Source: Legionella feeleii (GTDB taxonomy: Bacteria; Pseudomonadota; Gammaproteobacteria; Legionellales; Legionellaceae). Taken from it: a stretch of 64,000 bases of DNA. Location: contig NZ_LNYB01000082.1 in assembly GCF_001467625.1 (NCBI RefSeq), positions 125,118 to 189,117 on the forward strand. The letters are read 5' to 3'. A program made the translations under genes and the position numbers. The notes below the pieces were generated by a model that was not told the origin of the DNA, ran no database searches, and worked only from the letters and a program-made list of their open reading frames with translations. Of this stretch, positions 18,893 to 28,486 are shown piece after piece; positions within the stretch are counted from its first letter, which is position 1, and each line of letters begins with the position of its first letter.

Positions 18893-20092
18893 TCAAGGTA
18901 CAGACATGGAATTGTTATTGGGGAACTTATCAAAGCACAGGTGGAGGCCTTGTTTTAAAACGCGTGGTAAAAAATCGTTGTCAAAATGAATACCCTGCCC
19001 ATCAATGATGACCGTTGTTTGTTGTGCTGCTGCACTGCCAACAGCATCTTCAGCTGTGATCTGAACGGTGGCATGGAGTTTTAAATCTTTAACAATAGTT
19101 ACCAGCAACATCGGGAGAGGACAGGTTCTAAAATTTTCAGCTTCTTCTAAATCTTTCAGGAAACTTTGAGGAAATGAAACTTTCATAATAATAGGATCGG
19201 ATCCTATCTGGCTTATATCAGCTCTAACCAAACCGGAAAGAAAAGTGATTTGGATAGGAGAAATAGCAATTCTTTTATCAGTTGCGCTAAATTTCGCGTT
19301 AAACTCTGTTGGCAGCTGATCGGGCTGAATAGCAAATAATTTCTCAATAATCTTAGAATTGACGATCTTGCCGCTGATATCAGAAACCAGGGTATTGTCA
19401 GCGTATTTAGCATGGAAGGAAAATTTATTTTGGGCTACAAAAAGCTCTGCATTAATTAATTGCTCTTTGTTTATTGTATTAAGCACCGCGCTGGCATTGA
19501 ACCGCTTTCCTTGTAGGTCACCACGAGTTTCGATGAAAACAGAGTATGGTGCTTTCGTCATGCGGACTATCTTAATCGTCTTAAAATGCAATGGTGGTAA
19601 TAAGTCAGATAAAGAATACACCATATCAATATGGGATAAACGAGCCCTATCGATAAGGATAGATTGACTATCAGAGAGTTCCTTTTTCTCTCGGGTATTC
19701 ACGCCAACTGCCTGTTTTTCTTCCTCAGCAATTTTGGGCAAACTCACCAAATTGATAAACCCTTTTTTAAGTTCCAGATCATAAATACGAAGCTGTTGTT
19801 TAAGTAAGGCCAGTAAAGATAAATGCGCACTTGCTTTCCTAAATGAAATAATAACTTTTCCCTTATAACGATAAGCAAAATGATCAACATCTATTTTAAA
19901 ATAGGGTACAAGATTGACTTGCAAATTAAATTCTGGATTTTTCTCCCTCCCCTCCGAACCCTTACTTGTATACGAGTAAATCAGATCGGTTACAAGATAG
20001 CTCAGCAAAACATTAAAACTCAACACAAGAATGACAATAACTAACAAAGCAAGTACTGCTTTTTTACTCCATTCCCGTAGTCCGTTTTTCAT
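18893..20092 (-). CDS. AsmA-like inner-membrane-anchored protein
   Basis: A positively charged N-terminus and one membrane span (VLALLVIVILVLSFNVLLSY) lead into ~350 periplasmic residues of repeating beta strands of the AsmA/DUF748 kind (LVPYFKIDVDHFAYRYKGK, LRIYDLELKKGFINL, RARLSHIDMVYS). AsmA-like proteins are proposed to bridge the periplasm for lipid transport. The frame starts with a GTG at 20122, but the ATG at 20092 is preferred because a TATAAT lies at 20129-20134, which would start transcription next to the GTG; GAGAG precedes the ATG. The gene ends 150 nt before the uracil-catabolism operon. Confidence 0.6.
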   Translation of the reverse strand: MKNGLREWSKKAVLALLVIVILVLSFNVLLSYLVTDLIYSYTSKGSEGREKNPEFNLQVNLVPYFKIDVDHFAYRYKGKVIISFRKASAHLSLLALLKQQLRIYDLELKKGFINLVSLPKIAEEEKQAVGVNTREKKELSDSQSILIDRARLSHIDMVYSLSDLLPPLHFKTIKIVRMTKAPYSVFIETRGDLQGKRFNASAVLNTINKEQLINAELFVAQNKFSFHAKYADNTLVSDISGKIVNSKIIEKLFAIQPDQLPTEFNAKFSATDKRIAISPIQITFLSGLVRADISQIGSDPIIMKVSFPQSFLKDLEEAENFRTCPLPMLLVTIVKDLKLHATVQITAEDAVGSAAAQQTTVIIDGQGIHFDNDFLPRVLKQGLHLCFDKFPNNNSMSVP

Positions 20093-20128
20093 CTTGCTCT
20101 CTATTTGAGTAATAGCCTTCACAACTCT

Positions 20129-20134
20129 ATTATA
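20129..20134 (-). promoter_or_regulatory. Likely -10 box for the AsmA-like gene
   Basis: The minus strand reads TATAAT, a perfect sigma-70 -10, 37-42 nt upstream of the chosen ATG at 20092. No strong -35 is visible at the expected distance. Confidence 0.35.
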
Positions 20135-20267
20135 GTGCTTTTAAAGCATACAAAATGATCGTTGATGCAGACATCTGTGAAAAACGATTAAAATACCCTG
20201 GCTATTTTCCCTGTTTGTTTTGTTTTATTTTTTGCAACCATACCATTTTCCCGATAATCTCTTAGAG

Positions 20268-20296
20268 GATGCCAGACGAGCTCTTCGTCAGGCATC
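20268..20296. promoter_or_regulatory. Stem-loop upstream of the efflux operon
   Basis: GATGCC-A-GACGA pairs with TCGTC-A-GGCATC around the loop GCTCT, an 11-bp stem with one A/A mismatch. It lies about 45 nt before the start of the outer-membrane-protein gene and has no T tract directly behind it, so an operator or 5'-UTR structure is as likely as a terminator. Confidence 0.4.
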
Positions 20297-20338
20297 TCTT
20301 GAATTCTATTCGTTTTGAGTCAGCAAAGGGAAACATGC

Positions 20339-21805
20339 ATGTGGGTAATTACAAGGATACTCATTTTCGTCAGTTTAGTGGCTATATTAACATCCTGTTC
20401 TATCTCATTGCCCCCACACGCTCAGGTCAAGCATTTGCGAGCCCTCCCTAATATGGAAAAAAGCGTTAAAAAAAATTTAAAGGAACAAGAAATTTTTGCA
20501 CAGGGTGATTGGCCAGACAAACAATGGTGGTTAGCCTATCATTCACCCGAATTAAATGCCCTGATCGCCTCTGCATTAGCAACAAATCCCTCAATTCAAG
20601 AGATGAGAAGTCGTATTGTTACTGCCAGACAAGAAGCCGTTGTGGCTCGCTCGGTGTTATTCCCACTCGTGTTTTTTGATGCCACAGAAAATAGGCAATT
20701 TTTAAGTAAAAACGGCTTATACCGTGCCCTGAATCCCAACCTTCCCTTAAGCGTCAATTTGGTTGATCTAACCTTGTCCTTCAATTATGAATTTGATTTT
20801 TGGGGACAAAATCATAACCTTTTTTATGAGGCAATTGGCAAGGAAAAAGCACAACAAGCAGAAGAAGCCCAGGTTGAATTAATTGTAACAACGGCCCTGG
20901 CCCAAGCCTTTTTTGCTTATCAAACCAACCTCATCAGGAAAGAATTGTATGAACAGCTGGTTAGCGTACGACAAAACATTAACGATTTACAAAATTTAAT
21001 GCAGCGCAGCGCACTGTCTTCAGCACTGCCTACCTATCTCGCTGCAGAAAATTTATTCGAAGCCAAACGGCTTCTCAGCACTATTAATGAAGAACTTGCC
21101 GTTGATAAACACCTTATCAATGTTCTGGCAGGACGTGGTCCTGACTGCCCATTAATTATCGATAAGAAACTTCCCGCCCTCCCGAAAAAACTTCATATTC
21201 CGCAAACACTCTCCATCGATCTGATCGCTCGCAGGCCCGATCTGATGGCACAGATTTGGCGCGCCAAAGCCTTAGCTTTTAGAACAGGTGCCGCCATGGC
21301 GGAATATTACCCCAACGTCAATATTGTTGGTCTCGTTGGTTTAGAAAGTACTCATTGGAAAAAACTGTTTGATCGCTCAAGTGCCACAACAGCATTAAGG
21401 CCTGCCATTCACTTACCGATTTTTACCGCAGGCGCTATTCGAGCGAATATCAGAGGAACAAAAGCAGAGTTTGATGCAGCTATTTTTGCTTACAATAATT
21501 TATTGTTACGCAGTACACAGGAAGTGCTGGACGTGCTGGCTTTCGCAAAATCCGTCTATCAACAGAAGCAAGACCAGGTAGAGCTCATCGTTTCTGCCGA
21601 AAAACGCTTGGGCTTAACCCAATTACGCCAACAAAAAGGACTAGACAGTCAATTTAGTGATTATGCTCTGCGTGAAGAAGTAATTGAACAAAAATTAATT
21701 AACACCACGTTGCTGTATAACCAATATTTAGCGTCAGTTAAACTAACCAAAGTATTGGGCGGCGGCTACTGTCAAACGGAGATCCCTCTGGTGAGAACCG
21801 CATGA
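20339..21805 (+). CDS. TolC/NodT-family outer-membrane efflux lipoprotein
   Basis: The ATG at 20339 has GGGA 8 nt upstream and starts a lipoprotein signal (lipobox LTSC, Cys ~20), so it is preferred to the upstream ATG at 20315. The body shows the two repeated helical-hairpin halves of RND/MFS-associated outer-membrane factors: DWPDKQWWLAYHSPELNALI, ATNPSIQEM, EFDFWGQNH and RRPDLMAQIWRAKAL. It should form a trimeric outer-membrane channel that exports substrates delivered by the adaptor and pump encoded behind it, with ATGA overlaps between all three genes. Confidence 0.9.
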   Translation: MWVITRILIFVSLVAILTSCSISLPPHAQVKHLRALPNMEKSVKKNLKEQEIFAQGDWPDKQWWLAYHSPELNALIASALATNPSIQEMRSRIVTARQEAVVARSVLFPLVFFDATENRQFLSKNGLYRALNPNLPLSVNLVDLTLSFNYEFDFWGQNHNLFYEAIGKEKAQQAEEAQVELIVTTALAQAFFAYQTNLIRKELYEQLVSVRQNINDLQNLMQRSALSSALPTYLAAENLFEAKRLLSTINEELAVDKHLINVLAGRGPDCPLIIDKKLPALPKKLHIPQTLSIDLIARRPDLMAQIWRAKALAFRTGAAMAEYYPNVNIVGLVGLESTHWKKLFDRSSATTALRPAIHLPIFTAGAIRANIRGTKAEFDAAIFAYNNLLLRSTQEVLDVLAFAKSVYQQKQDQVELIVSAEKRLGLTQLRQQKGLDSQFSDYALREEVIEQKLINTTLLYNQYLASVKLTKVLGGGYCQTEIPLVRTA

Positions 21806-22995
21806 AAAAAACGACTCCTGCTTATAAGTTAACCATTGCCCTTTTATGCATTTTTTTGCTTCTCTTCCTTTATTGGCTTATCGTCTGGCGAACAGAAGTA
21901 TACACTGACGACGCTTATGTAGAAGGTAACCAGGTTTTTCTTCAACCTTTGCGGGAAGGTTTTGTAACGGCCATTAATACCGATGACAGTTTTCTTGTTA
22001 GCAAAGGCCAGCTTCTGGTGCAATTGAATGAAACCGATTCATTAATTGCACTGGAAAAAGCAAAAAAAAATCTGGCAAGAATTGTGCGTGATATCTGCCA
22101 GGCTTTCCATGATGTTTTTACACTAGCGGCAGAAATTGAAATTAGACAAGCGCAATTGTTGAAAGCCCGACAAGATTTCAAGCATCGTTATGCAGTCATT
22201 CATGCAAAAGGCGTCTCTCTGGAAGATTATCAACATGCCGTAGATGATTTGAAAGCTAGTTTTGCCGCATTAAAAAGCATAAAAAGCCAGTATCAAAGGG
22301 CCTTGGCTTTTGTGCAAGGGACTACCATTACCGCGCATCCCCTAGTGCTGGAAGCTGCCCAACAGGTACGTGATACCTGGGTACAACTTTATCGTTGTAA
22401 AATCTATGCCCCCGTAGATGGACTTGTCGCACAACGACGGATTCAGGTAGGAATGAGGGCGTTAAAGCGTACCCTGCTACTGAGTATCATCCCGCTTGAT
22501 CAAATCTGGGTCAATGCAAACTTTAAAGAGACGCAAGTTAAAAAAATGCGTATTGGCCAAAAAGCCAGGGTTATTTCCGATCTTTATGGCAGCTCCGTTG
22601 TTTTTCATGGAGAAATTGTCGGTTTGCCAGGTGCTGCAGGCAACGCATTCTCATTGTTACCACCAGAAAACCTCTCAGGCAACTGGATTAAGATAGTCCA
22701 ACGTTTACCTGTTCGTATCAAACTTGATGCCAATGAATTAAAAAAACATCCACTTCGTATTGGTTTATCGTTGGAAGTTACTGTTGATATTTCTGATCAA
22801 AGCGGCTCGCTGGTACCGACTTCATCCGAAGGAGCACCCCATTATGCAACTGATATATTCAAACAAGAAGAACTAGGTGTTCAGGACTTGATTGCTCACA
22901 TTATCGCCAATAATTTAGATCCCAAACTAAAAGATTATGCACAAACTCCCCTGGCTCTTAAAGAGGTAGTTCTTGGCGAGGGGCCACCTAAATGA
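21802..22995 (+). CDS. EmrA-like (HlyD family) membrane-fusion protein
   Basis: One N-terminal membrane span is followed by a biotinyl-lipoyl half-motif (VYTDDAYVEGNQVFLQPLRE, GFVTAI), a coiled-coil hairpin, then KIYAPVDGLVAQRRIQVG and the beta-barrel segment IWVNANFKETQVKKMRIGQK, all typical of EmrA/HlyD adaptors. The DDAYV motif is common to EmrA-type partners of MFS pumps. The C-terminal ~45 residues after the barrel are extra. It overlaps both the outer-membrane factor (4 nt) and the MFS gene (4 nt), so a stoichiometric tripartite complex is expected. Confidence 0.9.
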   Translation: MKKTTPAYKLTIALLCIFLLLFLYWLIVWRTEVYTDDAYVEGNQVFLQPLREGFVTAINTDDSFLVSKGQLLVQLNETDSLIALEKAKKNLARIVRDICQAFHDVFTLAAEIEIRQAQLLKARQDFKHRYAVIHAKGVSLEDYQHAVDDLKASFAALKSIKSQYQRALAFVQGTTITAHPLVLEAAQQVRDTWVQLYRCKIYAPVDGLVAQRRIQVGMRALKRTLLLSIIPLDQIWVNANFKETQVKKMRIGQKARVISDLYGSSVVFHGEIVGLPGAAGNAFSLLPPENLSGNWIKIVQRLPVRIKLDANELKKHPLRIGLSLEVTVDISDQSGSLVPTSSEGAPHYATDIFKQEELGVQDLIAHIIANNLDPKLKDYAQTPLALKEVVLGEGPPK

Positions 22996-24518
22996 TCTTT
23001 TATGTTTTGATTCTCTCGTTAGCAATTGTTATTTTTAACCTTACTTTGCCAATGATGGCAGGTCTTTATATCGTCAGTGATCTCGGGGGCAATGCTTATT
23101 TAGCGCCTTATGGGGTCAGCTTTTTCTGTCTCGGTAACGTATTGGGTGTCCCTTTGGGAAAACCCTGGGTTACTCGTTTGAGTGCGATTCATCTCTATGT
23201 CCTGTGTTTATGCCTCATGGTCATCTTTTCCTGGCAATGCGTTGTTGCCAGTAATTATTTTAATTTCATTCTGTTTCGTTTTTTGGAAGGGTTTGCATCT
23301 GGACCACTGTTTCTCCTGATTACCATGTCTCTGATCCCTCTCCTGGCTCCAGAAAAAAAACCTGAATTTGTTATGCCACTCCTTTTAACCTGTTTTGCTA
23401 TTACCCCGGTACTTGGTGCTTGTTGGGGTGGCTGGGTCGCATTTAACTATCATTGGCAAGCCTTGTTTGTACCCAATATTCCTATCTGCCTTTTTTTAAT
23501 TATCTATGTTGGTTATGGCTTTAGGAAATTTCATAAGCCGCCGGAGAAAGTGCTTTTTGATAAGGTTGGTTATTGCTTTTATAGCACTAGCCTGTTTTTT
23601 ATTGGTACAGCCTTAATTCTTGGGCAAGAGCTCGATTGGTTTCGCTCTTCATTAATTACTTTTATGCTCATCGCAGGCGGAATTGGTTTTCTTTATTTTA
23701 TTCTACGTAGTCTTTCGTTCCCTCATCCTATCGTTGAGTTCAGGCTATTCAAACATCTCTATTTTTGCTTTGCTTTATTGAATGTTGCGCTCCTTTTTTC
23801 GGCCTATTTTGGTATGGTCATTCTCTTATCACTATGGTTGAAACTCTACGTCAATTACACCCCGGACTGGATTATTTTATTGATAGGTACAATGGCTCTT
23901 GGTGCGTGGATTCCGATATTCTTAAACTACAAACGCTTTGATGCACGGATTCCGCTTGCAACCGCTTTACTTTTTTTTGCTATCTCTTGCTTTTACACAG
24001 CTACATTTAATGTAGAGATTAATTTTGGCAGAATTGCCGTTTCGCGGCTTTTGGCAGGACTTGGACTCGCCCTTTTTTTACCACCGCTTTTCCGCATGTC
24101 TGTCACTATCTATCCTCAAGATCAGGCAGCGGAACGGATCAACGTATTTCATATTGTACGTCTGCTTGGCAGTGCATTGGGTGCGAGCTTATATGTTATT
24201 TTATGGCAACGCCGACAAGTATTTTATCATGAACGCTTAGGCAGCCTGCTAACTCCCCTGGCCCCGCCTACCCAACAATTTTTTGAACGGGCAGAACACT
24301 TCCATCTGTCAGGGGAGAAAGCATTGGCAAAATTAAATTCACTCCTCGATCGCCAGGCTACAGCTTTAGCCCTGGACGACTGTTTTTACTTAATGGGATG
24401 GATGATGGTTATTTTACTTCTGCTTGTTATTCTTTCTTTTGCATTTCGTCCCTACCTTCCTTTTGCAAAAGAAAGAAAACGGGAAGAAAATCCTCCTCTT
24501 GGGGCGGCGAGTATGTGA
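22992..24518 (+). CDS. EmrB-like (DHA2) MFS efflux transporter
   Basis: The 508-residue protein has about 14 hydrophobic segments, as in DHA2-type H+ antiporters. LPMMAGLYIVSDLGGNAYLA corresponds to the TM1 region, and FRFLEGFASGPLFLLITMSL to the TM4-5 region; motif C-like GACWGG is present. It completes an EmrAB-TolC-type pump for amphipathic toxic compounds. The last two codons and the stop (24516-24518) lie inside the palindromic repeat that follows, so the C-terminus may have been shaped by the repeat's insertion. Confidence 0.88.
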   Translation: MIFYVLILSLAIVIFNLTLPMMAGLYIVSDLGGNAYLAPYGVSFFCLGNVLGVPLGKPWVTRLSAIHLYVLCLCLMVIFSWQCVVASNYFNFILFRFLEGFASGPLFLLITMSLIPLLAPEKKPEFVMPLLLTCFAITPVLGACWGGWVAFNYHWQALFVPNIPICLFLIIYVGYGFRKFHKPPEKVLFDKVGYCFYSTSLFFIGTALILGQELDWFRSSLITFMLIAGGIGFLYFILRSLSFPHPIVEFRLFKHLYFCFALLNVALLFSAYFGMVILLSLWLKLYVNYTPDWIILLIGTMALGAWIPIFLNYKRFDARIPLATALLFFAISCFYTATFNVEINFGRIAVSRLLAGLGLALFLPPLFRMSVTIYPQDQAAERINVFHIVRLLGSALGASLYVILWQRRQVFYHERLGSLLTPLAPPTQQFFERAEHFHLSGEKALAKLNSLLDRQATALALDDCFYLMGWMMVILLLLVILSFAFRPYLPFAKERKREENPPLGAASM

Positions 24519-24833
24519 GCAATGAAACAGGGAAAATCAGACCTGAAGCACCAAGATAAGTAAGAGGCTGTTGAGCTTTCGCTGGCTTGAGTGCTTATAG
24601 CCTGGTTTTCGAGCATCGCAGCGCAGCATACATGCCAGTATGTGAGCAATGAAACAGGGAAAATCAGACCTAAAGCACCAAGATAAGTAAGAGGCTGTTG
24701 AGCTTTCGCTGGCTTGAGTGCTTATAGCCTGATTTTCGAGCATCGCAGCGCAGCATACATGCCAGTATGTGAGCAGCGAAGCACAGAAAATCAGGCTATA
24801 AGTGCCAAGATAGTAGAAAGCTCAACAGCCTCT
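24511..24833. repeat. Tandem 127-bp palindromic repeat, 2.5 copies
   Basis: The unit beginning GTATGTGAGCAATGAAACAG starts at 24511 and 24638, and a diverged half unit (GTATGTGAGCAGCGAAGCAC) at 24765, an exact 127-bp period. The last complete element (24690-24833) is a large palindrome: AGAGGCTGTTGAGCTTTC at 24690-24707 is perfectly complemented at 24816-24833, and inner arms (CTTATAGCCTGATTTTC) pair likewise around a GC-richer core with a GCATAC/GTATGTG hairpin. It lies between converging genes and contains the stop of the MFS gene and part of that of the adenylate ligase gene, so it may act as a bidirectional terminator. No ORF for a transposase is inside. Confidence 0.9.
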
Positions 24834-27639
24834 AATCGATGGCTGGACCTGCGACAATGATATCAATCACCGGCTCACCACAGTTTTTGGCAATTTCGTT
24901 ACGCACTATTGAGTGCAGACGGATAATTTCGTGCCAATCGTTCCCTTTGGGAGAGACAGGTTTGCCAATAACCACTTTGATCTTTCCTGGTTTGGCCAGT
25001 AAATTATTGCCACGTAAAATTGCGCGTGTTCCCTGTAAGGAAACTGGACACAGGGATGTGGTTGTTTCGGTTGCAATAATAAAGGCACCTAATTTAAAGG
25101 GACGTAATCCGGTAGCATAGGTAAACGTTCCTTCAGGAAAAATAACAATGGATTGCCCCTGTCGCAGTACTGCTTCAATGAGGCTCTTATTTTCCAAACT
25201 CTTGGTAAAATCCATTCGATCAACAGTTGGATAATTCAATTTTTTAATAAATTTATTAATAACAGGTACGCTTAATAATTCTTTTTTCGCGACGATTGCA
25301 ATATTTGTCGGCAAAACTGCCACTAAAGCAAGCGCGTCGACATAGCTGGCATGATTAGCTACATAAATCACAGAACCGAGATCTTTTAAGTTGTTTTTTC
25401 CTTCGATGGTAACAGGACAAAAAGTGAGTCTAAAAAAGAGACGAGCAAAAAAGCGTAGCATTTTAGCGGTATTTTGAGAGGAAAGAAGCAGCAAAAGAAA
25501 CCACATAATGGGCAAAATAATGACTAATAAAATAGCTACGTAGAGGCTGTATACCAGTCTTCCCAAATAACAAAACCAGCTATCAATTTTTTTACCTGCA
25601 CTGATACAAGCTAATTTTATCAACTGCAACTTGACTGGCAATTGCTGCTTACTTAATTTGCCTTCGATATAAGCCTGCTTACAGGCAGAGCGTTGTAGTT
25701 TTCCACTTGAGGTTTTTGGAACAGTTCTTGGTGGTACCAAGATGACTATATCAGGCGGTATACCTAATTCCATCGCCATTTTTTCAATAATTTCCGCGCG
25801 AATAGCTTGTTGTTTTGTTTTTACCAACTCATAAATTTCAGCAACTACTACCAGTTTTTCAGTACCTATACTCGGGTCACTTATACCAAAAGCTACAGTA
25901 CATCCTTTGCGAATAGTGCTTATCTGGTTGAGTATTTCCTCGATCTCTTCCGGGTAAATATTACGGCCTGCTTTAATAATCAAGTCTTTTTTACGTCCAG
26001 TGATAAACAGTTCTTTATCAGCCAAATACCCTAAATCTCCCGTATCCCACCAGCCATCACTGAACGCTTTTTGGGTCGCTTGCGGATTATTATAGTAACC
26101 CTGCATGGCAGAAGGACCTTTGAATTGTATATTTCCTACTACCCTTTCAGGTAATTCAGCACTTTTATCATCCACGATACGGATGTCATGGTCGGTTAAA
26201 ACCTCCCCACATCCCACGTATTCAACAGCTTCCTCCCCTTTCGATGCCGGAATTGCTTTACTTTCTTTTTCAAACCATTCACGTTGAATTTTATCGATTC
26301 GTGGCACTCGCTTTTTGCCAGGAAACGTTAACCCTACTGTAGCTTCTGCTAAACCATAGACAGGAGCAAACGACTCAAGCTTAAAACCATAGGGAGCAAA
26401 TTTCCTGGCGAAACGCTCGAGAGTTTTGGGATTAATTGCTTCAGCACCATTAAAAGCGTACTGCCATGAGCTCAGATCCAAGCCTTCAATTTCATTTGGA
26501 TTGATCTTTTTAAAGCATAATTCATAGGCAAAATTAGGGCCACCAGATATTGTTGCGCGATGATAATGTATTGCCCATAACCAGCGCTCTGGACGAGTCA
26601 AAAAGGTAAGAGGCGAGAGAATGGTGACAGGAATACCAAAATAAAGGCTACCCAGCCAACTCATCAGACCCATATCATGATAAAGAGGCAACCAACTCAC
26701 GCTGACATCGGTTGCTTTTATGCCAATGGCCTTTTCTATTGCTCGAATATTTGCCAACATGTTTCTATGAGTTAAAGCGACCCCTTTCGGTTCCCCCGTA
26801 CTACCTGACGTATATTGAATTAAAGTAATATCATCTGGCTCTATAGTAACAGTAGGTAACTTGCCAGTAAATGTTTGTAAATTTTTTACAGTAAGGGCTT
26901 TGCTTAAACTGGGTACGAAGGTTTGCAACATATTGCTGAGCGTTTCCGCGGCAGTAAAAGTCACTAATAAACGAGCTTGTGCGTTACGTAGAATTCCTGC
27001 CTCACGTTTTGCATACTCCTCGATACGATCCGCACGAAATGGTGGATAGATAGGAACAGGGATGGCTCCTGCCAGTAACACGCCACAAAAAGTATAAAAA
27101 AATGCATCACTGGTAGGTAACATAATTGCGACGGTTTCACCCGGTTGAATACCGCGTTGGTATAAACCTCTAGCTACGGTCTCCGCCTCTTTAACCAATT
27201 GGCCATATTGAATGATTTGCTCGTTGCCATGCTCATCTTGCAAATAAATATGCGGGCGTTTGGGTTCTTTTTCCGCATAGGTATAAAGCACCTCATAGAG
27301 TGATGAAGTGGTAGTCAAGTCAAGTGTTTTTGATTCAAGTACAGGTGAAAATTGCTGCTTTTTAGTTCGTAATAAAGTATTAACTCTGCCCTCTTTAACC
27401 ATTTTGATTAAATCACGGAGTGTCACTGCCTCAACCATTGCATTGTCAGGTAAATGAACAAAAAAGGCTTGTTCTATACGATGGAAAAGTTCTACCTTCC
27501 CCAGGCTATCAATACCTAACTCACGCTCCAAAGAAGCATCCAACGTAATAGCCTGTAACGCACGATCTGCCTGGAGCTCACTTAAGAACCCGCGAGTAAT
27601 GGTCAATAATTGCAGCTCAATTCCCTTATTTGCATTCAT
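24832..27639 (-). CDS. ACP-acyl/adenylate ligase-acyltransferase fusion protein
   Basis: Three domains are visible in 935 residues. Residues 1-80 are an acyl-carrier protein with phosphopantetheine Ser45 in ELGIDSLGKVEL. Residues ~110-670 are an AMP-forming ligase: LIQYTSGSTGEPKGVALTHR (P-loop), WLPLYHDMG, FAPVYGLAEATVG, WWDTGDLG and the catalytic lysine in KTSSGKLQR. After two membrane segments (~700-740), residues ~750-935 are a PlsC-type acyltransferase with NHASYVDAL (HX4D) and FPEGTF. The enzyme could load a fatty acid on its own ACP and transfer it to a lysophospholipid in the inner membrane. The ATG at 27639 is preferred over GTG 27654. The gene stands alone. Confidence 0.9.
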   Translation of the reverse strand: MNANKGIELQLLTITRGFLSELQADRALQAITLDASLERELGIDSLGKVELFHRIEQAFFVHLPDNAMVEAVTLRDLIKMVKEGRVNTLLRTKKQQFSPVLESKTLDLTTTSSLYEVLYTYAEKEPKRPHIYLQDEHGNEQIIQYGQLVKEAETVARGLYQRGIQPGETVAIMLPTSDAFFYTFCGVLLAGAIPVPIYPPFRADRIEEYAKREAGILRNAQARLLVTFTAAETLSNMLQTFVPSLSKALTVKNLQTFTGKLPTVTIEPDDITLIQYTSGSTGEPKGVALTHRNMLANIRAIEKAIGIKATDVSVSWLPLYHDMGLMSWLGSLYFGIPVTILSPLTFLTRPERWLWAIHYHRATISGGPNFAYELCFKKINPNEIEGLDLSSWQYAFNGAEAINPKTLERFARKFAPYGFKLESFAPVYGLAEATVGLTFPGKKRVPRIDKIQREWFEKESKAIPASKGEEAVEYVGCGEVLTDHDIRIVDDKSAELPERVVGNIQFKGPSAMQGYYNNPQATQKAFSDGWWDTGDLGYLADKELFITGRKKDLIIKAGRNIYPEEIEEILNQISTIRKGCTVAFGISDPSIGTEKLVVVAEIYELVKTKQQAIRAEIIEKMAMELGIPPDIVILVPPRTVPKTSSGKLQRSACKQAYIEGKLSKQQLPVKLQLIKLACISAGKKIDSWFCYLGRLVYSLYVAILLVIILPIMWFLLLLLSSQNTAKMLRFFARLFFRLTFCPVTIEGKNNLKDLGSVIYVANHASYVDALALVAVLPTNIAIVAKKELLSVPVINKFIKKLNYPTVDRMDFTKSLENKSLIEAVLRQGQSIVIFPEGTFTYATGLRPFKLGAFIIATETTTSLCPVSLQGTRAILRGNNLLAKPGKIKVVIGKPVSPKGNDWHEIIRLHSIVRNEIAKNCGEPVIDIIVAGPAID

Positions 27640-27845
27640 GAAATTTACCCGCACCCTTCTATTACCCTTAAAAAATCTCTATTTTTCAGATAATAATCCA
27701 CCTCAAAGAGAACTTGTCCCTTTGTTTGAGTATAGTTGACTACTATTCATTCCATTATCAAAGAGTCACAACAGGGTCTAAAATAAGTAGAGAGAAGTAC
27801 CAGTCATTTCACCAGGTTAAAGATAGAAAATAGGGAAGACGCATC

Positions 27846-28292
27846 ATGATATACAAAAAGATTATGGTGGCCATTGATGGCAGCGATTCCTCCATGCTAG
27901 CCCTGCAGGAAGCAATTAAACTGGCTGCTCACGCCAAGGCTCAGCTGCGCCTTGTTCATGTCATTGATGAGAATATCGTTAATTACACAGAGGGTTATAT
28001 TGATTTTGATACCTTAGCTGCGGCTTACAAACGGCAAGGACAAAAAATTCTGGATCAAGCCAACGCTTTAGTGCGTAAGGCCAAGATCAAATGTGATAAT
28101 TGCCTTATCGAACTGAAGCTTGAAGGACGCCTGGCAGAAAAAATTGTAGCAGAAGCTGAGCGTTGGCCTGCTGACTTGCTCGTTATTGGGACTCATGGTC
28201 GTCGTGGCTTTAGTCATTTATTTTTAGGTAGTGTCGCAGAAAGTGTGATTCGTATTGCATCCTCTCCAGTTTTACTTATCCGGAGTCAATAA
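27846..28292 (+). CDS. Universal stress protein, UspA family
   Basis: The 148-residue single-domain protein starts with the UspA strand KIMVAIDGSDSSMLALQEAI and ends with the ATP-binding motif GTHGRRGFSHLFLGSVAESV followed by SSPVLLIRS, i.e. the G-2x-G-9x-G(S) pattern of ATP-binding Usp proteins. Such proteins are cytosolic and improve survival under starvation, oxidative or membrane stress. It is divergent from the fusion-lipid gene (207 nt apart) and appears monocistronic. Confidence 0.95.
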   Translation: MIYKKIMVAIDGSDSSMLALQEAIKLAAHAKAQLRLVHVIDENIVNYTEGYIDFDTLAAAYKRQGQKILDQANALVRKAKIKCDNCLIELKLEGRLAEKIVAEAERWPADLLVIGTHGRRGFSHLFLGSVAESVIRIASSPVLLIRSQ

Positions 28293-28486
28293 GAGCCTTG
28301 GCAGGAGAAGCCTATGAACCTATCAACACCTAATTGAAGACCGACTGGCTGGAATAAGAATATTATTCTGTAGATATTAAAGCGGGATTTTCTTCATCGT
28401 TAATTCATGAAAAAGATGATCATACCTTGCAAGCCCCTCTATTCGGATTATACTCATTGACTCATTTTTTAATGGTTGGAAAAACA

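Noticed and set aside
24452-24743. Two overlapping minus-strand ORFs (about 65 residues each) in the repeat region
   Set aside because: They follow the 127-bp tandem repeat itself and simply translate it; they have no ribosome-binding site and no protein-like composition.
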